A stretch of DNA of 45,627 nucleotides. It comes from Candidatus Eiseniibacteriota bacterium. GTDB taxonomy: Bacteria > Eisenbacteria > RBG-16-71-46 > CAIMUX01. Made by a program: the position numbers and the translations under genes. This document shows, in pieces, positions 1-9,379 of the stretch. The first letter of the stretch is position 1; every line of letters begins with the position of its first letter. The stretch is taken from the NCBI GenBank assembly GCA_029569475.1, contig JAKQSZ010000027.1:1-45627 (forward strand), written 5' to 3'. Below the pieces are notes generated by a model that searched no databases, was not told the origin of the DNA, and worked only from the letters and a program-made list of their open reading frames with translations.

Positions 1-136
1 TTGTGGGACCTCCTTGTATTCTGGTTTGGTTTGGTCACCTCCAGAAATACAGGTGAGGTCTCACGCTGTGAAGCCCACAACTCCATATGAGATCCGATCT
101 TAACGTCCCAGGTGATTTTGAATCATGCGAAGCTAT
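1..136 (-). promoter_or_regulatory. Intergenic leader with a strong SD at the window edge
   Basis: On the minus strand positions 15 down to 8 read AAGGAGGT, a near-perfect Shine-Dalgarno sequence, with only seven bases left before the window ends. A minus-strand gene therefore almost certainly starts just left of position 1. The rest of the stretch is unusually AT-rich for this genome, as expected for a promoter or leader, but I could not pick a convincing -35/-10 pair. It lies downstream of the small DUF5989 gene, which is read in the same direction. Confidence 0.5.
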
Positions 137-304
137 TTAGAACAACGCGTAGATGAACGGCGCCAGCGCCGATCCCTGCGTGAGGACGAGCAACGTCCCG
201 AAAAGCACGAGGAACAGCATGATCGGAAGGAGCCACCACTTCTTGCGCACACGGAGGAACGCCCAGATCTCACCTACCAGCGATGCACTGCCTCTGATTC
301 CCAT
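137..304 (-). CDS. DUF5989 family small membrane protein
   Basis: This 55-residue protein reads MGIRGSASLVGEIWAF and continues with LRVRKKWWLLPIM, a single hydrophobic helix, then TQGSALAPFIYALF at the C-terminus. The helix flanked by RKKWW and the SALAPFIY ending are the hallmarks of the DUF5989 family, whose members are about 50 residues long. The start is set by AGAGGA about six bases upstream of the ATG on the minus strand. In other genomes this family often sits beside an SxtJ-like membrane protein and a carbamoyltransferase (known context); the next minus-strand gene lies beyond the left edge, so this cannot be tested here. Function is unknown, and it should be an inner-membrane protein. 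Confidence 0.8.
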   Translation of the reverse strand: MGIRGSASLVGEIWAFLRVRKKWWLLPIMLFLVLFGTLLVLTQGSALAPFIYALF

Positions 305-469
305 GTGGTCCTCTTCGTCCAGGTTCGGATTGCGCCCGATCGTGGGGCTGGGAGATGCCGAACCGCTGCCTGCGCGATGGCGCCGTGCCCGGCTCGATTC
401 CGATGTTTGATTCGGCGATAGTACACCATTTCCACATCTCCGCGGCTGACCGCCATGACGTGGCCCAAC

Positions 470-647
470 GTCATGGCGAGGGCCTTCCTGACCCGTTCCG
501 GGACAACGTCAGGCGGGGGCCTTCCTGACCCGTTCCGGGACAGCGTCAGGCGAGGACCTTCCTGACCCGGTCCCGGACAGTCAGGCGAGGACCTTCTTGA
601 CCCGTTCCGGATAATGTCAGGCGAGGACCTTCTTGACGCGTTCGAGG
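470..647 (-). repeat. Tandem copies of the rocD 3' end
   Basis: Five near-copies of a 35-38 bp unit start at about 470, 508, 545, 580 and 616. The last is the authentic end of rocD, with the stop codon at 617-619. Read on the minus strand each unit contains the terminal sense codons of rocD (RV-K/R-KVLA) followed by TGA, or a mutated version of it. The copies diverge progressively away from the gene: the nearest differs by a few bases, the farthest has changed the stop region. The repeats are therefore serial duplications of the gene's 3' end and lie wholly outside the reading frame. Confidence 0.85.
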
Positions 648-1819
648 ATCCAGTCGATGTCCTGCTTCTCGATGACCAGGGGCGGCGCGAAGCGGATGAC
701 CTGCTCGTGGGTTTCCTTGCAGAGGATTCCCAGGTCGCGCAGCTTCTCGCAGTAGGGGCGCGCCGGGCCGGACTCTCGCTTGATCTCGACGCCGATGAGC
801 AGCCCGCGTCCCCGCACCTCCCTGACGTGCGGCGACTCGATGGCGCGCAGCCCCGCCATGAAGTAGTCGCCCAGTTCGGCGGAGCGGCCGACGAGGTTCT
901 CGTCGGTGATGACCTTCAGAGCGGCGCGTGCCACCGCGCAGCCGAGGGGGTTGCCGCCGAAGGTCGAACCGTGATCACCCGGCTTGAAGACGCCCAGAAC
1001 CTCCTTACGGGCCACCACGGCGGAAACGGGGTAGAGCCCGCCGCCGAGCGCCTTGCCGAGGATGAGCATGTCGGGGTCGGTGATCCCCTCCCACTCGTGG
1101 CAGAAGAGCTTGCCGGTGCGCCCGAAGCCGGTCTGGATCTCGTCGGCGATCCAGAGGACGCGCTGGTCGCGGCAGATCCGGCGCGTCTCGCGCAGGTATC
1201 CGTCCGGCGGCACGATCACGCCGCCCTCGCCCTGGATCGGCTCGAAGAGGAACCCGGCGGTGTTGGGTCGGACCGCCTTGCGGAAGGCCTCGACATCGCC
1301 GTAGGGGACGGTCACGAAGCCAGGGGTGAACGGCCCGAAGCCGTCGCGGTACTGCTCCTCGCTGCTGAAGCCGACGATGGTGGTCGTCCGGCCATGGAAG
1401 TTGTTTTCGCAGACGATGATCTCCGCCTGATCCCGGGGGATCCCCTTGACCTGGTAGCCCCACTTGCGGCACGCCTTGATGGCGGTCTCGACCGCCTCGG
1501 CTCCGGTGTTCATGGGCAACGCGACCTCGGTGCGGCAGAGGGCGTTGAGCTCCTGCAGGAACGGTCCCATCTGATCGTTGTGGAAGGCGCGCGAGGTCAG
1601 CGTGATCTTGCCGGCCTGTTCGACGAGCGCGGCGATGATCTTCGGGTGGCGGTGCCCCTGATTGAGCGCGGAGTAAGCCGAGAGGCAGTCCAGGAATTTG
1701 CGGTCATCGGCGTCCCAGACCCAGATCCCCTCGCCCCGCTCCAGGACCACGTCCAGGGGATGGTAGTTGTGGGCACCATAGGTCTCGGCAAGACGGATCA
1801 ACTCGGCGCTGCGTGACAT
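617..1819 (-). CDS. rocD: Ornithine--oxo-acid aminotransferase
   Basis: This is a full-length 400-residue class III PLP aminotransferase. It converts ornithine and 2-oxoglutarate to glutamate-5-semialdehyde and glutamate in the cytosol, linking arginine breakdown to proline. Visible marks are the N-terminal YGAHNYHPLDVVLERGEG, NTGAEAVETAIK, NNFHGRTT, the cofactor-binding IADEIQTGFGRTG, and the lysine-bearing GKALGGGLYPVSAV that forms the Schiff base. Pattern and length fit ornithine aminotransferase better than acetylornithine or GABA aminotransferases. The ATG is preceded by AAGGGAGG eight bases upstream. It stands alone; the next gene, an OPT transporter, is divergent. Its 3' end has been copied several times just downstream. 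Confidence 0.93.
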   Translation of the reverse strand: MSRSAELIRLAETYGAHNYHPLDVVLERGEGIWVWDADDRKFLDCLSAYSALNQGHRHPKIIAALVEQAGKITLTSRAFHNDQMGPFLQELNALCRTEVALPMNTGAEAVETAIKACRKWGYQVKGIPRDQAEIIVCENNFHGRTTTIVGFSSEEQYRDGFGPFTPGFVTVPYGDVEAFRKAVRPNTAGFLFEPIQGEGGVIVPPDGYLRETRRICRDQRVLWIADEIQTGFGRTGKLFCHEWEGITDPDMLILGKALGGGLYPVSAVVARKEVLGVFKPGDHGSTFGGNPLGCAVARAALKVITDENLVGRSAELGDYFMAGLRAIESPHVREVRGRGLLIGVEIKRESGPARPYCEKLRDLGILCKETHEQVIRFAPPLVIEKQDIDWILERVKKVLA

Positions 1820-2428
1820 GGAACATGCCTCCCTTTTCGGCCGGCGTCTGAAGGCCGGCTTGGATTGTCCGGTCGGATCGACCAGCGAAGTCTAGCCCAA
1901 AGGCGTCGACGACGGTACCCCGGCGAGCGAGGGTCACAGGCCAGGACCCCATCTCCCGAGGCCGCCAGCGCTCCCGACCTCGCGCTCCACCCAGGCACCA
2001 GGGCTTCACGGGCGGGAACCCCATAGAACGCGGGATCTCGACGTCGTCGGGGCTGATGGAACTCGGGCTGAGTCCGCACGAGCAGGCGTGCGTTGGCAGC
2101 CGGAGTGATCGTGCTCGTGAACAGCCGTGTTGGTGCGAGCGTCGGAATCCGCTGGCGATGCTCCGAGTGTGGCCCTTGCAGGCACGCAGGATGAGAATCG
2201 GTCGCCCTTGTTGCGAATCCGGATTGCACAGTGAAGGGCGGGAAGTCTATCGTACCGCCCTGTACCGGCGGCGCGTCCTGCCTAGGCGCGTGTCCGGCCG
2301 ACATGCCCACGGTTGGCGAGATCTCGACGACCTGCCTCGACGCCGGTAGTCAGACCGTGCAGTCGGGGGGCGAACCGCCCGATGACGGGCCCACGCGCCG
2401 GCGTCGCGCCACGCAGAGGAGGGGTCAC
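1820..2428. other. Divergent intergenic region rocD / OPT transporter
   Basis: This is 609 bases between divergent starts. A reading frame is open from 2231 into the transporter, but it has no coding character before 2429. The rocD side holds a short GCCGGC...GCCGGC hairpin just before the rocD ribosome site. For the transporter, TTGCAC (2224-2229) and TATCGT (2248-2253) are a weak, 18-base-spaced promoter candidate. I see no riboswitch or RNA gene. Confidence 0.35.
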
Positions 2429-4384
2429 ATGTCCCTGGAAACCCAGACGCCGCCCGCCGAGGGGCGCGCCGCCGCCAAGGCCCACCATGATCCCTACGAG
2501 GACTATGTCCTGCCGGTGGACGGCTTCCAGGGGACGCCCGAGGAAATCGAGCGTCAGTGGTACCAGCAGTGCTATCTCGGCCGTGGCGACACGATCCCCC
2601 AGCTCACCTGGCGCGCGGTCATCATGGGCTCGGTCCTGGGCAGCATTCTCTCGCTGACGAATATCTACATCGGCCTCAAGGCGGGCTGGGGCTTCGGCGT
2701 GGCCATCACCGCCTGCATCCTCTCCTACGCGATGTGGACCTTCTTTCACAAGATCAAGCTGGCCAGGACGCAGATGACGATCCTGGAGAACAACTGCATG
2801 CAGTCGACGGCCAGCGCGGCCGGCTACTCGACCGGAGGCACGCTCGTTTCGGCCTTTGCCGCCTACATCCTGCTGAACAACCAGACCCTCCCGTTGCCTC
2901 TCATGCTCGGCTGGGTCTTCTTCCTCGCCGTGTTGGGCGTGACGATGGCCGTACCGATGAAGCGGCAGATGATCAACATCGAGCAACTCCGTTTTCCCAG
3001 TGGGATCGCCGCGGCCGAGACCCTGCGCGCCCTGCACTCGAAGGGTGAGAAGGGAATGCGGGCTGCCCGCGCCCTGGCGGTCAGTGGTCTGGCGGCGGCA
3101 GCCAGTGCGCTTCTGACGGACGGGTTGCGGCTGATCCGTCCCGCGCTGGAATCGGTTCAGCTCTCGACTCTGGTGGGACGCTTCAGCGAAAAGACTCTGG
3201 GAGCCGCCTGGATGGGCCGCACGGTGACCTTCGCCTGGGATCCGGTCTTCATCGCCGCGGGGATGTTCGTCGGCATGCGGGTCGGGGTCAGCATGCTTCT
3301 CGGGTCGATCACCTGCTGGATGATCTTCATCCCCTGGCTGCAGAACAACGTTCCCGAGGCGCGGGGCATGACCGGCTTCCGCGACCTGGTGCAGTGGAGC
3401 CTCTGGGGAGGCACCGCCTGCATGGTCACGTCGGGGATCCTCTCCGTCCTCTTTCAGTGGCGGAGCGCGCTGCGGGCCTTCCGCGGCCTGGGCGACATGA
3501 TCGGCGACCGGAGCGGCGGACCGAAGGACGCCATGACGGCCATCGAGACGCCGGGCTCCTGGTTCGTGCTCGGCCAACTCGTCTCGCTCATCGCGCTGGC
3601 CATCCTGGCCCACCTGAGTTTCGGAATGCCGTGGTGGCAGAGCGCGCTCGCCGTGATCTTGAGCTTCGCCCTGGCGCTGGTCGCCTGCCGCGTTACGGGC
3701 GAGACCGATACCACGCCGGTCGGCGCCATGGGCAAGATCACGCAACTTACCTTTGGCGCCATCTCGCCGGGAAACATGAACGTGAACCTGATGGCAGCCA
3801 ACATCACCGCGGGGGCGGCCACCTCTTCAGCCGACCTGTTGACCGACCTGAAGAGCGGTTACCTTCTCGGGGCCCATCCGAGGAAGCAGTTCCTGGCGCA
3901 GTTTTCGGGGATCTTCATCGGGACGATCGTGACCGTGCTGGCCTTCCGCGTCCTGGTTCCCAACGCCGGCGTGCTCGGCACCGACCAGTTCCCGGCCCCG
4001 GCGGCCCAGACCTGGAAGGGAGTGGCCGAGGCGATGGCGCAGGGGTTGAGCTCCATGCACCCGGTCAAGGTCTGGGGCATCATCATCGGCGGCCTGGTCG
4101 GCCTGATCCTGCCGACGCTCTCTCGCCTCTTCCCCAGGCACCAGAAGTGGATCCCTTCCGCCGCGTCGGTCGGGCTGTCCTGGGTCTTCCAGTGGTTCTA
4201 TGGCCTCCTCTTCTTCGTCGGCGCGGTCCTTGGATGGATCTGGCAGAAGAAAGACGAGAAGAACTGCGAGGAGTACCTCTTCCCGGTCGCTTCCGGCATC
4301 GTCGCCGGCGGGGCCTTGATGGGCGTGGTACTGGCGTTCTGGGAGAACGGAAGGGAGTTGCTGCAGCAGTTCTTTGGGCGATAG
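2429..4384 (+). CDS. OPT family oligopeptide transporter
   Basis: This 651-residue polytopic inner-membrane protein belongs to the OPT superfamily, which imports oligopeptides or metal-chelating peptides with protons. After a soluble N-terminus of about 60 residues comes the family opening with TNIYIGLKAGWGFGV, then EQLRFPSGIAAAETLRALH, and later GAMGKITQLTFGAISPGN with NITAGAATSSADLLTDLKSG, all diagnostic of bacterial OPT proteins. About 14 hydrophobic helices are present. The ATG at 2429 follows AGAGGAGGGG; the frame is open 198 bases further upstream, but that part lacks coding character and a ribosome site. It is monocistronic. The substrate cannot be told from sequence. Confidence 0.9.
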   Translation: MSLETQTPPAEGRAAAKAHHDPYEDYVLPVDGFQGTPEEIERQWYQQCYLGRGDTIPQLTWRAVIMGSVLGSILSLTNIYIGLKAGWGFGVAITACILSYAMWTFFHKIKLARTQMTILENNCMQSTASAAGYSTGGTLVSAFAAYILLNNQTLPLPLMLGWVFFLAVLGVTMAVPMKRQMINIEQLRFPSGIAAAETLRALHSKGEKGMRAARALAVSGLAAAASALLTDGLRLIRPALESVQLSTLVGRFSEKTLGAAWMGRTVTFAWDPVFIAAGMFVGMRVGVSMLLGSITCWMIFIPWLQNNVPEARGMTGFRDLVQWSLWGGTACMVTSGILSVLFQWRSALRAFRGLGDMIGDRSGGPKDAMTAIETPGSWFVLGQLVSLIALAILAHLSFGMPWWQSALAVILSFALALVACRVTGETDTTPVGAMGKITQLTFGAISPGNMNVNLMAANITAGAATSSADLLTDLKSGYLLGAHPRKQFLAQFSGIFIGTIVTVLAFRVLVPNAGVLGTDQFPAPAAQTWKGVAEAMAQGLSSMHPVKVWGIIIGGLVGLILPTLSRLFPRHQKWIPSAASVGLSWVFQWFYGLLFFVGAVLGWIWQKKDEKNCEEYLFPVASGIVAGGALMGVVLAFWENGRELLQQFFGR

Positions 4385-4635
4385 GTGCCGCGGACACGCC
4401 CGGACTCCTCCGGAAACGGACCGTCGTTGGATGGGCGGCTACCGTACCTGACCAACCAATGCGGCAGGATGAGACCCGGCGGGGAGGCCAGTCCTTGAGA
4501 AAGCAGTGATGCCTTCTCCACGGGTCTGGTAGAATCATCGCCGTTCGCTCCCACCGGGAGCGCGGAGCCTCAATCCAACCTGTCCAACGCGGCGCCGGCC
4601 GAGACGCCTTGGACTCCATGTTCGGGAGGCCCTCG

Positions 4636-5235
4636 ATGAAAGACGCGTTTCTCTCGCTGCCATGGCGCGCCCTCATACCCCTCGTCCTCCTCGCCGTCCT
4701 TACCGCGATCCGGCCGGCGGTGGCCGATGACGTGCCTGACTTGCCCCACATCACCGTGATGCCCTGCGACCTGCTCAACGGGGTCGTGCTGGCGCCCGAC
4801 CAGCCGGACCCGGTCGCCGCGACCGTGGTGCAGTTCTCCATCCGCAACTGGAACAACGAACCCATCCGCGATCCGGTCGTCGTCTTCGAGCCCGGTCCGG
4901 GTCTGCGCTTCTGCGTGGGTATGGGGTTCTCGACCATCGGAGACGAGGAAGGCCGCGCTACGATGGTACTGCGTGGAGCCGGATGCCTTCAGGACGTGTC
5001 CGGCGCGGCGAGGTTCCGGGCCAACGGGGTGATCATCCGCGACTACCGCAACGCCAAGAGCCCCGACTGGGACGGCTCCGGCGCCAACGGACAGGTGGAC
5101 CTCGCGGACCTGGTTCGGTTCAGCTCGTTCACGGACTCTTGCTTCGACTTCAACAACAACGGCGGGATCGATCTCGGGGACACCATCATCTTCACGAACG
5201 GATTTTCGCCGGCTCACCGTTGCCAACTCCAGTAG
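4636..5235 (+). CDS. Secreted protein with dockerin-like EF-hand repeats
   Basis: This 199-residue exported protein of unknown function starts with a signal peptide (a hydrophobic run ending ...RPAVA before DDVPDL). The central part looks like a beta-sandwich built on V-x-F-x-P motifs. The C-terminus has two calcium-loop-like segments, one beginning DWDGSGANGQVDLADLV and one with DFNNNGGIDLGDTIIF, resembling a dockerin type I pair (D-x-D/N-x-D/N-G-x-I/V-D-x-x-D). The ATG at 4636 is chosen because GGGAGG lies six bases upstream; the earlier ATG at 4618 has no ribosome site. Dockerin-like tails are common on secreted proteins of FCB-type bacteria. No cohesin partner is seen in the window. Confidence 0.65.
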   Translation: MKDAFLSLPWRALIPLVLLAVLTAIRPAVADDVPDLPHITVMPCDLLNGVVLAPDQPDPVAATVVQFSIRNWNNEPIRDPVVVFEPGPGLRFCVGMGFSTIGDEEGRATMVLRGAGCLQDVSGAARFRANGVIIRDYRNAKSPDWDGSGANGQVDLADLVRFSSFTDSCFDFNNNGGIDLGDTIIFTNGFSPAHRCQLQ

Positions 5236-5281
5236 TCGTTGGATCTGATCGCGCCCGCGGACCCTCTGCCGCGGTCCGTTG

Positions 5282-5320
5282 GATCTACGCCTGCCCAGGG
5301 ATGGTGAGCAGGCGTAGATC
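5282..5320. terminator. 13-bp perfect inverted repeat between convergent genes
   Basis: GATCTACGCCTGC at 5282-5294 pairs perfectly with its complement at 5308-5320 around a 13-base loop. It lies 46 bases past the stop of the dockerin-like gene, with a convergent lipoprotein gene on the other side. Position and strength suggest a transcription terminator, but no T-run follows on either strand, so it may be Rho-assisted or act as an RNA stabiliser. Confidence 0.5.
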
Positions 5321-5430
5321 ATGACAGGTCGCACATCGCGACCGGATGCCCAACGCGCGATTGCCGCCTGGGGTGGCAGTTCAGCCACCGGCGGCGGCAA
5401 GGCTGGGCCGGTTCGCCGGCCGCGATCATG

Positions 5431-5481
5431 GCGGGGCCCCGTAGATCCGCCTCTCGGCGGAGCGGATCGACGGGGCCCCGC
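5431..5481. terminator. Long 19-bp hairpin downstream of lipoprotein gene
   Basis: The left arm runs 5431-5450 and the right arm 5462-5481, with 12 + 7 paired bases, one central mismatch and an 11-base loop. The outer arm is GCGGGGCCCCGT. It sits just after the stop of the minus-strand lipoprotein gene and faces the opposite gene's hairpin, so it is a likely bidirectional terminator. A U-tract is absent. Confidence 0.55.
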
Positions 5482-5490
5482 GGTTTCCCG

Positions 5491-6198
5491 TCAGTCGACC
5501 GTGATGTTCGTCGCCTCGTAGGTGACGGCGTAGAAGCCGCTGGTCGTGCCGGGACCGTCCTCGTCCAGCGTCAGCAGCATGGCGCCTTCCCCATTGGCGG
5601 CATAGAGCTCGATGAGGCCGTCGCTGCCCGACGGTGTCTCGCTCGACGGGATGGTCAGCACCGTGTTGGTCGTCTCCTCCCAGAGCGGAGTCTCATCATC
5701 CACGTCCGGGTAGTAGAAGACGAAGTAGCGCTCCGCGTCTTCCGTGGCCGACCAGAGAACTCCGATGTTGTCATCGTCCTCGAACTCGGCCGCGTCGGCA
5801 GGGGCGATGAGGTCCACCTGCGCCGGCACCGTCGCCCGCAGCGTGACCGTCGAGGTCCCGGAGGTCGCGGTCAGCGTGAGCTCGTCGCCCGGTTCGGCCG
5901 CGATGTTGCCGGAGTAGCCGCCCTGCTGGTTGGTGGCCAGGTTGGCGCCGTTGATGCGGACGGTGGCGTCATTCACAGTCTGGCCGTCGCGGAGCACCAG
6001 CACGAAAGCGACGGCCATCTCGTCAGAGACCGACTGGACCAACCCGAGCGTGACGATGTTGGACCCGCCCGGTCCGGTCGGATTCTTGTCGCCGTCGTCA
6101 TCATCTCCGCAGCCGGAGACCAGGAAGGTGGCGAGGGCGAAGGTGGCAAGGAGCCAACGAGCCGCGTCCCAGCGGGCGCGGGTTCTGAAGCTGCGCAT
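5491..6198 (-). CDS. Putative lipoprotein, carboxypeptidase-regulatory-like fold
   Basis: This is a 235-residue protein with a lipoprotein signal. A hydrophobic stretch (about residues 14-28) ends in the lipobox LVSGC, so Cys30 would be lipidated. A linker rich in Asp and Gly-Pro follows (GDDDDGDKNPTGPGG); acidic residues right after the Cys are common in lipoproteins kept in or passed across the envelope of FCB bacteria. The middle (VNDATVRINGANLATN...) resembles a carboxypeptidase-regulatory or transthyretin-like beta domain, and the end a second beta domain. The ATG has GAGGAG seven bases upstream. It is monocistronic and the function is unknown. Confidence 0.7.
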   Translation of the reverse strand: MRSFRTRARWDAARWLLATFALATFLVSGCGDDDDGDKNPTGPGGSNIVTLGLVQSVSDEMAVAFVLVLRDGQTVNDATVRINGANLATNQQGGYSGNIAAEPGDELTLTATSGTSTVTLRATVPAQVDLIAPADAAEFEDDDNIGVLWSATEDAERYFVFYYPDVDDETPLWEETTNTVLTIPSSETPSGSDGLIELYAANGEGAMLLTLDEDGPGTTSGFYAVTYEATNITVD

Positions 6199-6641
6199 GG
6201 AGTTTCTCCTCTATCAGTCAATGAGCATGGTTGCCTGGAAGCAAGGCTGACCGGACCCGCGTCGCGACTCGGGTTTGTCCGTGCTACGGCCATGGTCCGG
6301 GGTGGTCTGGGATTGGCGGCAATTTCGCGCGGCCTGGCAGAACCCATCATCTGCCAAACCGGCAACCCTAGCACAACGTCGGGCCCTGGGTCCAGGTTCC
6401 TCCAAGGTCTGCCGCAGCGAGCATGCATGCACCGGCGGACGCGTCCCCTTCATCGCGGACGGCCGTTGCGAACCGGATTCCCGCAGCCGTCGCGGACCGG
6501 ATTCGGGAATGGAACGTGACCGTGCCCGGCGCCGGCGATCTGCCTTGCGGAAGCAGCCACGCGCCGGCCCAGCGCTATCCGGCGAGGCGCTTTCCAAAGA
6601 CGTCCGCGCTGGATAGGATTGCGCGGGAAAAGGGGGGCTTC
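6199..6641. other. Divergent intergenic region, lipoprotein / ABC exporter
   Basis: These 443 bases have no supported gene. The frame of the downstream ATPase is open back to 6423, but without coding character or a ribosome site. A weak promoter candidate for the exporter is TTTCCA (6591-6596) and TAGGAT (6614-6619), 17 bases apart. Confidence 0.3.
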
Positions 6642-7574
<933 letters not shown>

Positions 7575-7577
7575 GCG

Positions 7578-8855
7578 ATGCGACGGATGCTGGTGGTGCT
7601 CCGGCAGGAATACCTGCTGCGGGTCAAGACCAAGGCCTTTCTCTTCGGCACATTCATCCTGCCGTTGCTGCTGGCCGCCACGGCCGCCGTGCCCGGGCTC
7701 TTCATGAGCGTGAGCGTCGGCCAGCCGACGGACGTGGCCCTGGTGGACCAGACCGGCCGATTGGCCGATGCGCTCCAAAGAGCGTTGGACGACACGACGA
7801 AGAGCGGACAGAGGGTCTACAACCTGGTTCCGGGACCTTCGGGAGACAGCAGGGAAGGCCTGGCTCGCGCCCTGGGGGGCAAGGTGGAAGCCGGCGAGAT
7901 CGGCGGGTTCATCATCTTGCCGGCCGATCTCCTCGAAGGGGGGAAGGCTTCTTTCTATGCGGAGAACGTCTCGGACTTCCAGCGCAACGAGAGGCTGGAA
8001 GGAGCGATCGACCGGGCCGTGCGCGAGGTCCGCATCAGCGATACCCGCCTCGATCCCGATCAGGTCGCCTCGATCCTGCAGCCGGTCAAGCTGGAGACCT
8101 ACCGGGTCGGCGAAGGCGGGGTGGCCAAGGCGGATCAAGGGGTGACTTTCGGGCTGGCCTACATCGTCGGGTTCTTCTTCTACCTGACCCTGTTCATCTA
8201 CGGCTCGATGATGCTGCGCGCCGCGCTCGAGGAGAAGACCTCGCGCACCGCCGAGGTCATGATCGCCACCGTCCGCGCCTCCACCCTGATGGGCGGGAAG
8301 ATCCTGGGGATCGGGCTGGTCGGTCTGACGCAGATCGCGCTCTGGATCCTGATCGGCGCCTTGTTTTCCCTCTACGCGGGAACGTCGGGGTTCACCCTGA
8401 TGGGGGACGAGCTGACGGCGGCCCGGTTTGGGGTGACGCCCTCGCTGGTCTTCTACTTCGTCCTCTTCTTCACGCTGGGGTTCCTGCTCTATGCCGGCAT
8501 CTTCAGCGCCTTCGGGGCCATGGTCAGCAGCGACGCCGAGGCCCAGCAGGTGCAGACGCCGGTCGCCTTTCCGATCATCATCGCCTTCATGCTGATGTTC
8601 CTGGCCATCCGCGATCCCAACGGACTGGTGGTGCGCATCTGCTCCCTCTTCCCGCTCTTCGCGCCGATCCTCATGATGGTGCGCATCTGCGTGCTGCGCC
8701 CGCCGTTCTGGGAGATCGCCCTCTCGGTCGCCCTGTTGGGAGCCTCCATCGTGGGATCCATCTGGGTGGCGGGTAGGGTCTTCCGGGTGGGGCTCCTCAT
8801 GTACGGCAAGCGCCCGACGCTGCCGGAACTGATCAAGTGGATCCGCTACGGGTGA
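7578..8855 (+). CDS. ABC-2 type exporter permease, NatB-like
   Basis: This 425-residue membrane subunit is paired with the preceding ATPase. It has the NatB/ABC-2 layout: a cytoplasmic start (MRRMLVVLRQEYLLRVKTKAF), a first helix, a large extracytoplasmic domain of about 150 residues, then five or six helices. The cytoplasmic loop EEKTSRTAEVMIATVRA with GGKILGIGLVGLTQI is strongly conserved in this family. It overlaps the next gene by 19 bases, making a four-gene run from 6642 to 11028. Confidence 0.87.
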   Translation: MRRMLVVLRQEYLLRVKTKAFLFGTFILPLLLAATAAVPGLFMSVSVGQPTDVALVDQTGRLADALQRALDDTTKSGQRVYNLVPGPSGDSREGLARALGGKVEAGEIGGFIILPADLLEGGKASFYAENVSDFQRNERLEGAIDRAVREVRISDTRLDPDQVASILQPVKLETYRVGEGGVAKADQGVTFGLAYIVGFFFYLTLFIYGSMMLRAALEEKTSRTAEVMIATVRASTLMGGKILGIGLVGLTQIALWILIGALFSLYAGTSGFTLMGDELTAARFGVTPSLVFYFVLFFTLGFLLYAGIFSAFGAMVSSDAEAQQVQTPVAFPIIIAFMLMFLAIRDPNGLVVRICSLFPLFAPILMMVRICVLRPPFWEIALSVALLGASIVGSIWVAGRVFRVGLLMYGKRPTLPELIKWIRYG

Positions 8856-9379
8856 GCGGCGGGCGCCGGCCGCTTCCGCCCGGCAGGACAGGCCGCCGGC
8901 GGGCCGTGGTCCCGTCCGCGCTCCTCCTCGGCCTGATTGCGCTTTTGGCCATCTTCAGCGATTGGGTGGGGACGTATCCCACCATGGCCGTGCGATCGAG
9001 CATCCTTTTCCGGTCCGCCCCGTCGATGACGGCCGAGCAGAGGCGGATGGCCTCGTATGACGAGACCTATCCGGTGTTGCGGTTCCTTCGGGAGTCGACG
9101 CCGTCGGAGGCCGTGATCCTTCTGCCTCCGGAGAAGTTCATCGACGAGAACACCCCGGGGGACATCCCGCTGCTGGCCAGCCCTTCGTCGGTGTACAACT
9201 TCATCTATCCGCGGGTGCCCGTCCACTGGGGGGACCCCTCGCCCTGGCGGGAACGGGTCACCCATCTGCTGGTCTGGAAGCATTGGGGCCTCGACCTGGT
9301 CGCGCCCGGCGAGGCGCCCGGACCCGAGAACGAAATCGCCCTGCGGCCCTGGCCACCGGGTCGTCCTCCGGTCTGGTGA
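8837..9379 (+). CDS. Membrane-anchored hypothetical protein
   Basis: This 180-residue protein has one N-terminal transmembrane helix (about residues 26-44, ending ...AIFSDWVGTYP) and a soluble, probably periplasmic, domain containing AVILLPPEKFIDENTPGDIP and NFIYPRVPVHWGDP. I do not recognise a family. The start is a GTG inside the end of the permease gene; another in-frame GTG at 8852 is possible. Its stop overlaps the start of the next gene (TGATG), so it is probably coupled to the polytopic protein that follows and may help it act on lipid-linked sugars, which is inference from context. Confidence 0.65.
   Translation: MDPLRVSGGRRPLPPGRTGRRRAVVPSALLLGLIALLAIFSDWVGTYPTMAVRSSILFRSAPSMTAEQRRMASYDETYPVLRFLRESTPSEAVILLPPEKFIDENTPGDIPLLASPSSVYNFIYPRVPVHWGDPSPWRERVTHLLVWKHWGLDLVAPGEAPGPENEIALRPWPPGRPPVW

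Noticed and set aside
470..647. Repeat array as a possible CRISPR
   Set aside because: Units are 35-38 bases with no unique spacers, and they derive from the rocD 3' end.
614..1816. Long plus-strand open frame opposite rocD
   Set aside because: It is the antisense shadow of a well-supported aminotransferase gene in GC-rich DNA; the translation is low-complexity Asp/Ala/Arg-rich with no family.
2231..2428. 66-codon N-terminal extension of the OPT transporter
   Set aside because: The extension has no family similarity, and a strong ribosome site precedes the ATG at 2429.
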